A stretch of 64,000 nt of DNA from Rhodeus uyekii (lineage: Eukaryota > Chordata > Actinopteri > Cypriniformes > Acheilognathidae): assembly GCA_037043235.1 (NCBI GenBank), contig JAWRVZ010000039.1, positions 1,009,001 through 1,073,000 of the forward strand, written 5' to 3'. The notes under the pieces are model-generated. The model was not told the DNA's origin, searched no databases, and was given only the letters and a program-made list of their open reading frames with translations. Position numbers and translations under genes: made by a program. The first letter of the stretch is position 1, and the number at the start of each line of letters is the position of its first letter. Below, one piece after another: positions 1 through 10,960 of this stretch.

Positions 1-290
1 TAAGGGACAGAACATTTCCAAAACGCGCTCAGACTGCTTGACCAATCACAACACACTGGTTCAGTCGACCAATCAGAGCACATTGTGCTATTCGGAAGGA
101 GGGGCTTCACAGAGACAGGAACTAAACAGAGCGTTACAAACAGACTGAGAAGAGAGGTACTGCAACAATGTAAAATATGTGAAAAATAATGTTTTTTAAC
201 ATTCAAGCATGAAAACACATTCTAGTGGACACCAAAAGCAAAATCAAGACTTTGTAAAAGGGCTTAATGTGGTGTCTTTAAATAGAAAAG
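1..290 (+). mobile_element. 3' part of a cyprinid-type non-autonomous DNA transposon
   Basis: The segment carries two CCAAT-containing blocks (ACCAATCACAAC near 40 and GACCAATCAGAGCA near 68), followed by GGAGGGGCTTCACAGAGACAGGAACTAAA-like sequence (given here only as a description of the block at about 100-127) and a terminal AAAGGGCTTAATG stretch near 257-270. The same blocks recur at about 58180-58240. I recognise this as a high-copy cyprinid repeat. The left end lies outside the window, so boundaries and family name are uncertain. Confidence 0.5.
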
Positions 291-1576
291 AAAGGATATG
301 TTAGACAGCAATAATGCGAGCAACTCCCCATATACACCAAATGTCTCCATCTCGAAACAATTGACCAGAAAATACAGTATAATCCCCAATCCATATTTAC
401 CCTGTTCCACATGAAAGCAGCAGTCACTCTTGAGTGACCGAGTTAAATGTGAGAGGAAACAGATTTTGTTGTGTGTAGAAATCCAGCTTAAGCCTTAATG
501 TCAAAGAAACAAAGCTTAATGTCACATGCCCCCTGTAATCTTGATGCTTGGTATGCAGCACTATATTTAAAATGTGCTGCATTAATAGGAGCATTTCAGT
601 GTCTATTCTGAAGGCATTAAGAATGCACTGAGAACAATAGTCACTGCACTGCCAGCAGTCTCTGACAAGGCAACACACCCAGCTGGAGTTGGGAGATTTT
701 TATGCTCTGTAAAACATCCCCCCCCCCCAGACACACACACACTCCGTACACATATATACACACTCCTTGTGTCAAACAGCTTTAAAACAATGATATATTT
801 AGTCATGCAAGTATACATTTTTTTTGTAAGTGTAAGTGCTATTCAATTTTGTATGTGTAACAGTTTGAACTACTCTAGCTTAAATTTGTTTAAATGCAAA
901 TGATCCAATAATTTAGGCTTTTGAAATGATCAACTGGTTATGAAACCTGGTATAATGAAATAAGTCTTTATTGGAGCATCAGCCTGAAAGTATCTTGCAG
1001 ATGAATAATATCTTCTGGAGAGGGCGTTCCTTCTCTATAACAGGGATGATTCATTGATTCGAGGCAGTGTGTGATGCGACTCTACACAGAAAACTGTCTG
1101 AAAATCATTCATTATAATAGCTGATCTGTGGCAGACCACTGAAATGAGGACAAAAACGCCACAATACGCGTTGCGTGAGTCTGACAAGCGGATGCAGGTG
1201 AAGAGTTGACTGCGAAAGTGGATCTGTTGCATAATCAGACAGAGCACAAAGAGAGAAGGCAGCGAGGGTGCTTCGTTTTGAACTGTGGCGGCAACAAATC
1301 ACATTATCCTGACATAAATCTTGATAACGGGAAAACGTGCCACCTTGGGGAGCAGCGGCGCATTGTTGGAAATGAGGATTAAAAAACACCCTGCTTGAAA
1401 ACTTTAAAGTTTTAAATTCTCGCTACCAGAGGTTGGATTCGTTTTTAGGCTACCTGTGCAGTGATCTCTCAATTATCACTAAACTGACTGGCTTATGTGA
1501 TCCGGTGCGTTTTTTGTAAACCAACATCGGTTGCTTTTGGAGGTAGGCTGTTTGTGCCGCCTCAGAAGCCGTTCAA
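291..1576. other. Upstream region of abhd15, no other gene seen
   Basis: AT-rich flank without a convincing reading frame or RNA gene. It holds a C-run with a short CA repeat (718-742). The last 550 bases (about 1020-1576) are less AT-rich and should contain the abhd15 promoter and 5' UTR. I could not fix a transcription start or a TATA box. Short minus-strand frames here show no protein-like features. Confidence 0.4.
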
Positions 1577-4500
1577 ATGCTGGAATGGATTGGTGCTGCT
1601 TGTTTTATGATTGTAATGGCCATGCTTTGGCCAGTGGTGAAGTGTTTTGGAGCGGAGAGTCACTCCACGCTGCTGCTTCCACGGCGCGAGAGCAAAAGAT
1701 CCACGGAGAGATGCGACTCGAAACTAGAGGGGCAAGGTGAATCAACCACGGTCGCCTTGACATGCAAGCCCTCCGCACTGGCAAACTACCTTCTCAAACA
1801 TTGCATGACTTTTTGCAAGTCTTTATCGATACCGAAATGGAACTGGCGAATGAGTTCGTCTTTGCAAACTGTTTATGGCTCTTTGTGGCCGTTTGACTGT
1901 CCTCTGCATTTCATCCGAGATCATTTGCAGCTGAGTGATGATGGACTGGTGGCGTTGGACTGGGCTGTTGTTGGGGCAGCACATCACAAGAGGCGCAGGA
2001 CTTCCAGTAACTCCACAAGTCCAGTTCTGCTTATCATTCCCAACTCTTTTGGGAAAATCACCAGGAATGTGTTAAAGGTAAATACATTTACTGTCACATT
2101 TACTGTGAATCCTGTCTTTTTGGAGCATTTCGTTGTCATATATTCACTTTGAAAACAGGCTAACAATATCTGAGAGTATCGCATCACACAAAGGCATTTT
2201 TGTAGTTATAAAATCTCACCCTTACATATACATACAGTGCATGCATAATTATGAAAGTTGAATATTTTTGTCCCATGCAAATGTGTACCAAAATTGCTCT
2301 TAACTTCTATTCATTTTGTATTTAATAATATCTAAGTGATTATATAATTAAGGATGGCTGAAAGTGGAAAAACGCCTTATATTCTAGTAGGGATAATTAA
2401 GCAGGTTTTCTTTTTTTCTGCCAAAAAACTGCATCAAAGAGTCAATTTTCTGCATCAAAGAGTCAAATTAAATGCTTATGAGATGGATGCAATGCTAATA
2501 TCAACTTTCATAATAATTGTGCATGCACTCTCTCTATATATATGGCTTAAAAAGGTATTTTATATTTTTGCTATTAAAGGGTATAATAAGCATAATGACC
2601 CACCCATTGAATGTAATTTTCACCTAAATTGCTACATGGCAACAAAAATGTTTACAGCCGTTTCCTAAACATCTTTTAAAGATCTTATCTGTTGTGGCGC
2701 AAATTTGTTGGCCAATCCAGAGGGCTAATTTTGCCTATGCACTATTATTAGTATTATTTAAATGGTAGCTTTTGAATTTAAGAGTCAAAATAAAACATTT
2801 GATGCTAAACAAACAGGTGATGCCTCTAAAAATTTATTTGGCTTAAATACGAAACTATTGTATCATCTGTATTTTGTGGAGTTATATTTAAGGACAGGAG
2901 AAACGTTATGGTACAAGATGAGGTCGATATATGTATTTTGAGTGAGGCTGCATTATGCACAGTCTGGATTTAAAACTAAAGAAATGAACAGAAAATGAAC
3001 TCAAACAATGAAATGTATTATTCCCCAAAGTCAAGAAGCAAATTAGTCTTGAGAATACAGTATGAAACGGGTACAGGACAGGTGAAGTGAATACTCTGTT
3101 TGACTGTTTTGCATTAAAGTGAAGATGCTGCATGACTTTTTCTTATTTCTGGCAATTATAGCATGCATGATAGAGCCTCTCTCTGACTCGTGGTAGCAGA
3201 GTCAGAAGTGAATCATTCCTTCTTAGCCAAATGGGAGCTCACTCCATGTTCCAGACCCAGAGCTCCAGGCAACTTTAAGGAAACTCATTAGATTTCACAC
3301 TCTGTGTACTTTGTGCTCACTAGAACTTTGTTAGCTGTGCACTATGGAGAATATAATCAATGTTTTAGCAGGCTCTTCTACTTCTGCTTTTTGTGTAGGG
3401 CATGACTGAGAGGAGTGATGGTGGAGGTGTCTTTGTAGACCGATAAGAGGCATATAAAAGTCAAAGTGCTGCATTCTTAAAAAATAATGGTTCTTTATTG
3501 GCATCAATGGTTCAATGAAGAACACTTTAACATCCACAGGATCTTTCCACTGCTTAAAAGTTTCTTTCTATTGGAAAGGCCTCTTTATATTATTAAAATG
3601 TTCTTCACACTAAGCAAAAAAAAAACAAAAAGATTCTCACTGAAAGGTTCTTTGGGGAACCAAAAATGGTTCTTTAATGGCATAGCTGTGAAAGATTTTT
3701 AAGAGTGCACATCTGCGTGGCCAAATAGTCAGTGAGATAATTTCCTCAATCACGTGTGTGTGTGTGTGTGTGTGTGGAAAAACTATATTTTTGACACTTG
3801 GCTGTGATTGCACTGACTTTTACAATGACCACATTTAAATTAGTACAGACCCAGCGTGTTTTTTGTGTGTGTGTTTTTTTTTCAGAACAATAAAGTAATG
3901 CATATGGTTCCCTTTTAGTTTTAGAGGTTTGGCAGTGTCTGTTTCATGGTTGTATGCAAGTCTATATGTTCAAATGGAAACATTTGGGATTTGGTTGGGG
4001 TTGAATTATTTTCACGTGTTTCAGAAGATTATTTACTCATAGCACACTAGGCTAGAGGCTGCACCCAATTTGCACATCGCAAAGCATTGTGTGTTTCCTG
4101 GCTGTTCAGGGAATTGACGCAAGTAAGGGACATGAAAATGCTGTGGTGTAGTCAGATCCTGTCTCATATTCATTTGCATCTTGGCCTGAGAAGTCATTTG
4201 CCATAATAAATAGAATAGAGTTGTAAAACAATTGCTGTTAGTTGTTTTTGGTCTTTTTGCATTTTTGTTCAGGGTAAGAGAAGTAACAGGAAGTAATAGG
4301 GAAAAGATGAATGTAATGCAGAGGTTTCAGTCCAGATATGAGTACTCCTCTCCTCATTTCAATTATTTTTGCCATCATTTAATACTCACTTAAAGTTTTA
4401 AACACTAATAACCCTGTGTGATGGAGAGACCTTGGATTTGTCTTCCATCATTGTTTTTACTGTATTCTTACTGTTCTTAAGCATTTAATAATATTTACGT

Positions 4501-7048
4501 GGGGTATGCTTTTTTATATTTCCTGTTTTAGTTGAGTGGATGTGGCCTGAAAGAATGCACAAACTGTAGGGGAGTGCTCATTTTATCTATTGTTTGTACA
4601 AATGTATGTGTTAGTTTTTCTGTCCTATTGTATTTTTTTATTTGTTTTGAGATGTACATCTATCTATATATAGAAGGGATCATTAGATAAAAATAATTAG
4701 AAAAATAAATGAACAAGTTTATTGAAGCGCTGCATAAGCGCACTGAAACGATCCTCCAGTGAAAAGGAGACCTTGTACTGTTTTAGTACATAACAGTTTT
4801 TAGACTGAAATTGATAACCTGGTTTCATCCCACTAACATTATTTGTTTGCACATCCACGTGAATAAACATCTTTTTGGATTCCAACATCGCCCCGTTTTT
4901 TACATCTTGGTGAGATTCTCCTGGTGACCGCTTAGTTCCCTATCACACACTGTTAACTGTAAATCTTCAGCAAATTGCAAAAGGAATATCAAGTTGTTGT
5001 GATCCCTAAATTTCCCTAAAGGATTTAAAAAAATCTATATATTTTTTTACTTGATGTTTCCTTTAACAGATTCTGTTGACTATAAGTAACGTTGCACCTA
5101 CATGTCAAGATGCTTATTGTCAACAGAATGTTCAAAATTAAACATATTAGTCAATGATAAAATTCTATAATACCTTTTCAATTCTGCCTTGTTTAGTGCT
5201 GTGTATATTAATAGTAAAATATGAAATATTACTTCTACGCATTCTAGAGTATATCATTGCTTCTATGTAATAAGAAAAGCATCAACTATTTCCCCACCAG
5301 CAGTTTTTTTTACTTTATTTTAATATACGGTATAAAGTTGCCAGACATATCATTTTCACAAAAAATTTGTGGCCCCCAGAATGTTTTGTATGAATGTCTG
5401 TTGCAATATATCCAAAGCTTCATTCCCCCCCCCCCCCCCCCCCCCCCCCCCCCATTTTTTTATCAACGTTTGAATATGGGTAAGTTTCGTAAAAAAGCAG
5501 CATATTGAGCAAAAAAGCTGAGAAAATCAAGTTTTTGTCAAAAACTACATCCAGATCGGATTCAGAACGATGATCACAAGTCCTGTAGCTTGTCCTGGGT
5601 CAAAATTTCATTCAGTAACTTTAGGCAGTTTTGATTGATATGCAGTTTAACGTTGGTGATTGCATTATTTTACATATGCATATGATTACACATGATATCT
5701 ATCGCTTGTTTCTGCTGCTGCTTCGCCTGTGTTTTGATCTGGAGATTCTGTACTCTTTCATAAGATGTGCCATAACAGCCCCTATAACATATAAGTGTCC
5801 GAAGTGTTTGAAGGAGCGATACAGACTCTCGTTTCTCCCTGCTGCTATTAGGTCTATCACCAGCTACCATATCACCCTGTAGCCTAAGACTGGTTGCCAA
5901 CTGAAGCTAAGCAGGGTTGAGCCTGGTTTGTACCTGGATAGGAGACCTCCTGGGAATGACTAGGTTGCTGCTGGAAGTGGTGTTAGGAGGCCAGCAGGGG
6001 GTGCTCACCCTGCGGTCTGTGTGGGTCCTAACGCCCCAGTATAGTGACGGGGACACTGTACTGCAACAAGCACCGTCCTTCGGATGAGACGTTAAACCGA
6101 GGTCCTGACTCTCTGTGGTCATTAAAAATCCCAGGATGTCCTTCGCAAGAGTAGGGTGTAACCCCGGCATCCCTGGCCAAATATGCCCATTGGCCTTGGT
6201 CCATCATGGCCTCCTAATCACCCCCTTACACTAATTGGCTTCATTGCTCTGTCTCCTCTCCTTAGCTGGTGTGTGGTGAACGTTCTGGCACAGGTTGCCG
6301 TCGCATCATCCAAGTGGATGCTGCACACTGGCGATTGAGGAGATTCCCCCCCCCCCCTCCCAAGCGCTTTGAGCTCTGGAAAAGCGCTATATAAATGTAA
6401 CTGATTATTATTATTAGGCTTTATAAGCAGAGCTACTCCCATGGTGAACGAGTCACCATAATACTCACTGCTGCTATTTTATCACTGCAATAATATGTGC
6501 AATTTGTTGTAGTTGTTGTTTTTAGTGCAATCACTATACTGTAATCCTTGATATACTTTTTTGTTTTTGTACATGCTGTATATATATATTATATATTATG
6601 CTGTATGTTATGTATATTATTTATATTTGTAACATACTGTAAAAATTGCTGCTGGAACAGAGAAATTTCCCCATTGTGGGACGAATAAAGGTTTATCTTA
6701 TCTTATAACCGTGAAAATATGGAAACCCTGAAAACTCTGTGTTTGGCGAGGAAAGAATTAATGAAGCAGTTTGGGTGGTATTTGGACCTTTAAACTAAAT
6801 ATATTTAAATTTATCTCACTTAAAGATTACATGATAAATGAGAAAAATTAAAATATATTGCACTCTTGATGGAGTGTTTGTTTATAAGGATTCTTCAGAC
6901 TTGTGACACTTGAGGAATTTGGCGTCGGTATTGCTGGTCCTTCCATCGAGTAACAGAATTTAACACAACCCTGATATTAACACAATTATTTAGCAACAAA
7001 CAAAACTACCAGGTAGCAATGACCAAATTATGGTAGCATACATAGCAT

Positions 7049-7081
<33 letters not shown>

Positions 7082-9128
7082 ATATATAACAGAAAGTTAA
7101 TGGCAGCACTCTGCTTCAAAATGAAGTTAAATGTGAATATTTTTACTTTAACACAAGACTACTTATTACAGGTGTGGACAAGACTCAAGCATAACATCTG
7201 TTAATATGCACAAGTATGACTCCTGTATGTTGTATCTGGCATGTGACCGCTTCAGGTTTTTTTTTTCTCTTCAGCTCTGTGAGGCAGCTCTGAGTCACGG
7301 CTACCTTCCTGTGATCTTCAACCGCCGGAGTCAGAACGGGACACCGCTCTGTACCGTCAAGCTGCAGCAGTTCGGCGACCCAACCGACCTGCGGGAAGCG
7401 GTGCGCTACATTCGGTACCGGCAGCCGGCGGGACAGATCTACGCCGTGAGTGAGAGCACTGGTTCAGGTCTCCTCCTGTCCTACTTGGGCGAGTGCGGCT
7501 CATCTAGCTATGTGACGGCTGCGGCCTGCCTGTCTCCGGTTTTCCGCTGCCAGAGCTGGTTTGAGAGTGGCCCGACCTGGCCGTTCCACTGGGCACTCCT
7601 GCTTTACCACAAAATCTGTCTCAGCAGGTAGGGTTATAGGGAGGATGTTATTCCTCTCAGTTTCCTCATAATATCATACATTTCTGGTAATATTTACATT
7701 GAAGACCATTTGGAATATGACGACCACTGGTAAAACAGATAAACAGTAACTATTTGTGAGGATATTGAAACATTTCAATTGATTTGATTGATACTTTATT
7801 AATCCTGAAGGAATGTCAAGGCATCCAGTAGTTTTTACAACAAAAATAAACTAAAAACTAGAAAATCTGTGCTAACAGTCCAGTATCAAATTAATATTTG
7901 TATTAAAAATATATAAATGTATATGTCAACATGACAAAAAGTTGTTAAAGGTAGGACACTAAAAGTTGATGTAATCAAATTATGCTTTCAATTATATATA
8001 TTTTTTTAAACTACCATTCTTCAAAGAGTCTAGTTTTTCTTTTTCTTTTTTTTTTCTTTTTATTATTAAGATTTGACTTTAGATCATGTATATTCATGAT
8101 ATGGGGGGGGGGGGGGGGGGGCAGTTTTGCTTCTCTGAAAAAGGAAAACTAAGAATAAATATTAATACAAAAAAGAGGAAGTAAAGAATACATTTAAAAT
8201 ATATTCTTTGAATATTAGTCTTCATGTCTTTTGGCAATTTAATGATAAAAATATTAATTCAATTTTCTTTTTGAAGCAATGAATGGCTGTACGGTATATA
8301 CATTAGTTTATACAAATTTGTTATACAAAGTTGTTGTCTTTTTCAAAGCGATTGGTCACGATAAGGTATTTCTAAAATAAATCAGCTCAGGCTGATCCAA
8401 ACTGAAATCCAATGCTGTTGCCATAGCGACTAGCAATACCCACCCAGTGCTATTGATTTCTGTGATCTGTCTAAACAGGTTGCCTGCTCGAATCCTTGAT
8501 GATAACAAAACTCTTCCTTTGTAGCTCTTCTCTATTATGATTAAACTTAATAATGTGTTATTCCATCTGCAGGTATAAAACTGTGCTCGGGGATCTTGTC
8601 CACACAGACAACTTATTCTCCAGCTGCTCTTTGAAGGCAATGGAGGAGGCTCTTTTCTGTCATTCCGGCTCAAAAGGGGTGACGGCGGAGGGAGCAGGTA
8701 ACTGGGAGGCGTATTGGGAGAGGAACGACCCTCTGAGGGACATAGATGAAGTGGCCATTCCCGTGTTGTGTGTGTGCAGCCAGGACGACCCCATCCGAGG
8801 GGCTGACCAGACCACACTACCGTTAGAGCTTTTTGAGAGCAATCCACATTTCTTCCTGCTTTTGACTGCCCACGGAGGCCACTGTGGCTTCTCCACATCA
8901 GACGAGGGCCCGATCGTCTGGAGCCACCAGGCCTTACTGGAGTTCTTTCGCGCTACCACCGATTTCTTCGCCTCGGAGGAGCGTGCCAAGCTGGCGGCCC
9001 GGCGGAGGGGTGTGAGCGGGGCTGGCAAGACTTTCCGCCATCGCAGCGTCAGCACATGCAAAAGACTGCCTGTCTGCTCGCACAACATTCATGCCATTTA
9101 CAATTGGCAGAGGTCCTACACCAGATGA
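1577..9128 (+). CDS. abhd15: ABHD15, alpha/beta-hydrolase domain protein (3 coding exons)
   Basis: Coding exons are 1577-2077, 7275-7627 and 8573-9128. Junctions are AAG|GTAAAT, CTTCAG|CTCTG, AGCAG|GTAGGG and CTGCAG|GTATA, with intron phases 0 and 2. They join into 469 codons, close to the roughly 468 aa of mammalian ABHD15. The protein starts with a hydrophobic anchor (about residues 3-25). A hydrolase core follows, with NVLK|LCEAALSHGYLPVIFNRR across the first junction (about 165-185). The nucleophile elbow reads AVSES (Ser226), the acid region is SQDDPI (Asp356/357) and the His loop is HGGHCGF (His388). The elbow lacks both glycines of the usual GxSxG, so classical hydrolase activity is uncertain. 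Mammalian ABHD15 is an adipose membrane-associated protein reported to stabilise PDE3B and support insulin suppression of lipolysis. That role is family knowledge, not seen here. The match to ABHD15 by length, anchor and motifs is strong. The a/b paralogue cannot be decided. Confidence 0.93.
3470..3709. mobile_element. 240-bp MITE with TGCAYTCTTAAAAA termini
   Basis: The left end TGCATTCTTAAAAA is matched by the reverse complement of the right end (TGCACTCTTAAAAA). Inside, GGTTCTTT and GAAGAACA motifs repeat (for example GGTTCTTTGGGGAACC near 3647). This is a very common type of short non-autonomous DNA transposon in cyprinid genomes. It lies in abhd15 intron 1. Target-site duplication is not clear. 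Confidence 0.75.
3754..3776. repeat. (GT)n microsatellite
   Basis: Uninterrupted GT dinucleotide tract of about 11 units. Confidence 0.95.
5425..5453. repeat. Poly-C run of 29 bases
   Basis: Uninterrupted C tract within abhd15 intron 1. It makes the polyproline stretch in one translated frame, which is not a real protein. The exact length may be affected by sequencing. Confidence 0.95.
5760..6705 (+). mobile_element. 3' end of a non-LTR retrotransposon (LINE), interrupted by a SINE
   Basis: Before the SINE, one frame reads CPKCLKERYRLSFLPAAIR (about 5790-5850), which resembles the C-terminal end of a LINE ORF2 (RYRNSFLPAAIR-like). After the SINE the same frame resumes as LYKQSYSHGERVT and then stops. 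The 3' UTR ends near 6650-6705 with GAACAGAGAAATTTCCCC, GACGAATAAAGG and short TTATC-type tail repeats, a typical fish LINE tail. Only the tail is present. The 5' boundary is a guess and the clade (L2/CR1/Rex-like) is not settled. Confidence 0.7.
5852..6418 (+). mobile_element. 5S rRNA-derived SINE (SINE3 type)
   Basis: The head (5852-5970) is a diverged 5S rRNA gene. It includes an AAGCTAAGCAGGG A-box (5904-5916) and a TGGATAGGAGACC..CTGGGAA C-box region (5935-5956), the internal pol III promoter of 5S genes. The body is unrelated, with a ...CCTTCGGATGAGACGTTAAACC block near 6077-6098. The 3' tail (AAGCGCTTTGAG, AAAGCGCTATATAAATGTAA, then TTATTATTA) is shared with LINE-type tails. A 7-bp TATTAGG is found at both edges (5846-5852 and 6412-6418), consistent with target duplication. 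It sits inside the LINE fragment, so it inserted later. Confidence 0.88.
7049..7074. repeat. (AC)n microsatellite
   Basis: AC dinucleotide tract of about 13 units in the distal part of abhd15 intron 1. Confidence 0.95.
7778..7835 (-). mobile_element. LINE 3'-tail fragment, minus strand
   Basis: Read on the minus strand the segment gives CTTCAGGATTAATAAAGTATC and short ATC-type repeats, the typical end of a fish non-LTR element. Only the tail is present, inside abhd15 intron 2. Confidence 0.55.
8103..8121. repeat. Poly-G run of 19 bases
   Basis: Uninterrupted G tract within abhd15 intron 2. Confidence 0.95.
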
Positions 9129-9647
9129 TGATGTGCTCAGAAGGTCTCCTACTTTGTTTGGGATTTGGGAGAAACTGAAATAACAATGAACACTGCCAGA
9201 AAACGATAGATTAGAACTCATTGTCTTGACCTTCTGTTCATCATAGCCAAGAAATCAGCAGTCGAGTCAAAATAACTCAGTTTACATTCAGAACTATTTA
9301 AAATTGGACTACTACAGCCAACAGATGGACAGCGCATGTCTTTGAGGATGTTAAAACAGATTTTTGTCCAGAAAAATGCTAAAAACTGAAGTAGGACATA
9401 AGTTGATGTTACTAAATTATGATTTAAACAACGTTTCAGTAGGTTTTTTTTGTGCGAAGAAATGTTTTAACATCCTTAAAACAAGGTCTTTTTTGATTTC
9501 AGATCATTTGACTTGGATATCAAAAAAAAAATTTGGTCAAATTTATGGTTTAACACCCATTTATCTTGGATATTTATATTTCTAATTAAACTGTCAAATG
9601 GATTTTGTATACGTGTGTGTATGTATATGTGTGTGTGAGTGTGTGTG

Positions 9648-9679
<32 letters not shown>

Positions 9680-9780
9680 GACCCAGACACACACGTGTAT
9701 ATATATAATATATACTATTTAACAGCACACATTTTTAATGATAAAAATACAGATATTTGTTTTGCATTGTTTAATAAAGT
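9129..9780 (+). other. abhd15: abhd15 3' UTR with poly(A) signal
   Basis: Sequence after the TGA at 9126-9128 has no further coding potential. AATAAA occurs at 9773-9778 in an AT-rich setting and is the best candidate poly(A) signal. A GT/TA/CA compound repeat (9609-9712) would be included in the transcript. Confidence 0.55.
9609..9712. repeat. Compound (TG)n(TA)n(CA)n self-complementary microsatellite
   Basis: TG-rich sequence runs into TATATATATATA and then into CACACACA, so the two sides are reverse complements around the TA core (about 9632-9679). Such a tract can fold into a hairpin or cruciform. It lies in the presumed abhd15 3' UTR. Confidence 0.9.
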
Positions 9781-10754
9781 TGTAAAATGTAGAGACTATT
9801 AAGTCTACATAGTGTCCTCTCCCTTTGGTGCTTTTGACGGCAGTAATATTTTGCATAATTGCATTCTTTGCATACAATAATGAAAAGTGACATTCTGTAG
9901 AATACTATTTTTCTCAGAGACTGCTAGTTCATTTAGACTTGAGTCTACCATTATAGAATAAGCCTGTGGAATTGGAGTAAGGGAGCCAGTCGGCACTGCT
10001 GAGTTTTCTTATGACGTCATTCTGAGGTTTCAGGGAAAGCTGGTCTCCCACTGATAAGGGTGGAGCTAGCGTTGCAGATTTTCACAACTCCAACACTGAT
10101 ACTCCCCACACACACAGTTTGTTTTCTGCCTTTTCTGTCTTTTACGGTTTGTTTTCTAAAGGGTTACAGCTAAACACATTTATGTATGTGAATCAGGTTC
10201 TTGTTTGTAAACGCTACGTCGGAATTATAGGTTATGCAACAAACCGTATGACACAGAAATGGGATTTCATTTACTCCTATTGTTGTTCCTTAGAGCAGAA
10301 TCACAAAGGTGACTGCAAAACTGAAGCAATTGTCAGTATGTAGTGCATTTAGTCACAAAGCTTCATGCTATCTGATCTTGGAATCCCACAGTTAATTTGA
10401 TGCATGATCACGCTTTTACTGGACAGCCCCAAATATAACTTCAGCCTGGAGCCTGAGCTCAGAGAGAGGAGGTATGATTGGAAGAGACAGTCTCTGCAGA
10501 GTCTCTCTCTGACGCTCACACTGACATGCAGCACTATGGCAAACTATAGGCCTCTTTAAAAAATGGTCTCTTCCTCTGGCTTTAGTCTTCATAATTAACC
10601 TATATATCAAATCATGTCATTTTTTTTTTTTAGTCAGAATCATTCTGGATTTTAAAAAATACATATACAGTGTTAGTATATGTTCTGTTAATGAATGTTT
10701 ATGATAATATAATTCTGTGGATATTTATGGGCATCTACTGTTTTTATGCTCCCT

Positions 10755-10960
10755 AAGGCTGCTTTTACTGCAAAAATACAGTAAAAAAATTTGTCCGTAC
10801 ACAACTACAATTTAAAATAACTTTTTATTATATTTTAATATGTAATTTGTTCTTGCAAATCCTTGAGAAATCATTCTGATTTTATGTTCAAGTAACATTT
10901 CTTTTTATTATCGTCACTTTTGAAAACAGTTTTACTGTCTTACTGACCCTCTTGAGAGGC
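10755..10960 (+). mobile_element. Fragment of a common cyprinid DNA MITE (family M1)
   Basis: Blocks such as CAAAAATACAGTAAAAA, ACAATTTAAAATAACT, TATATTTTAATATGTAATTTG and GAGAAATCATTCTGAT match, in order, the parts of copies near 48.6, 51.2 and 62.1 kb. It is diverged and truncated. I use M1 only as a local label. Confidence 0.6.

Larger units (their letters stand above)
2078..7274 (+). other. abhd15: abhd15 intron 1
   Basis: A 5.2-kb intron between GTAAAT and a T-rich CTTCAG acceptor. It contains a 240-bp short inverted-repeat element (3470-3709), a GT repeat (3754-3776), a 29-base poly-C run (5425-5453), a LINE 3' fragment carrying a 5S-derived SINE (about 5760-6705) and a CA repeat (7049-7074). 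I see no coding or RNA gene inside. Confidence 0.85.
7628..8572 (+). other. abhd15: abhd15 intron 2
   Basis: A 945-bp intron from GTAGGG to CTGCAG, phase 2. It contains a minus-strand LINE tail (about 7778-7835), a T-rich stretch and a 19-base poly-G run (8103-8121). No gene is seen. Confidence 0.85.

Noticed and set aside
5257..5508. Reading frame with a polyproline run
   Set aside because: The prolines come from a 29-base poly-C tract in an intron; there are no splice or homology signs.
5852..5970. Functional 5S rRNA gene
   Set aside because: The 5S-like part is diverged, continues into a SINE body and lacks the normal T-run end.
8356..9221. Long minus-strand frames opposite abhd15 exon 3
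   Set aside because: They are antisense shadows of the GC-rich coding exon, whose + strand matches ABHD15 and has proper splice sites.
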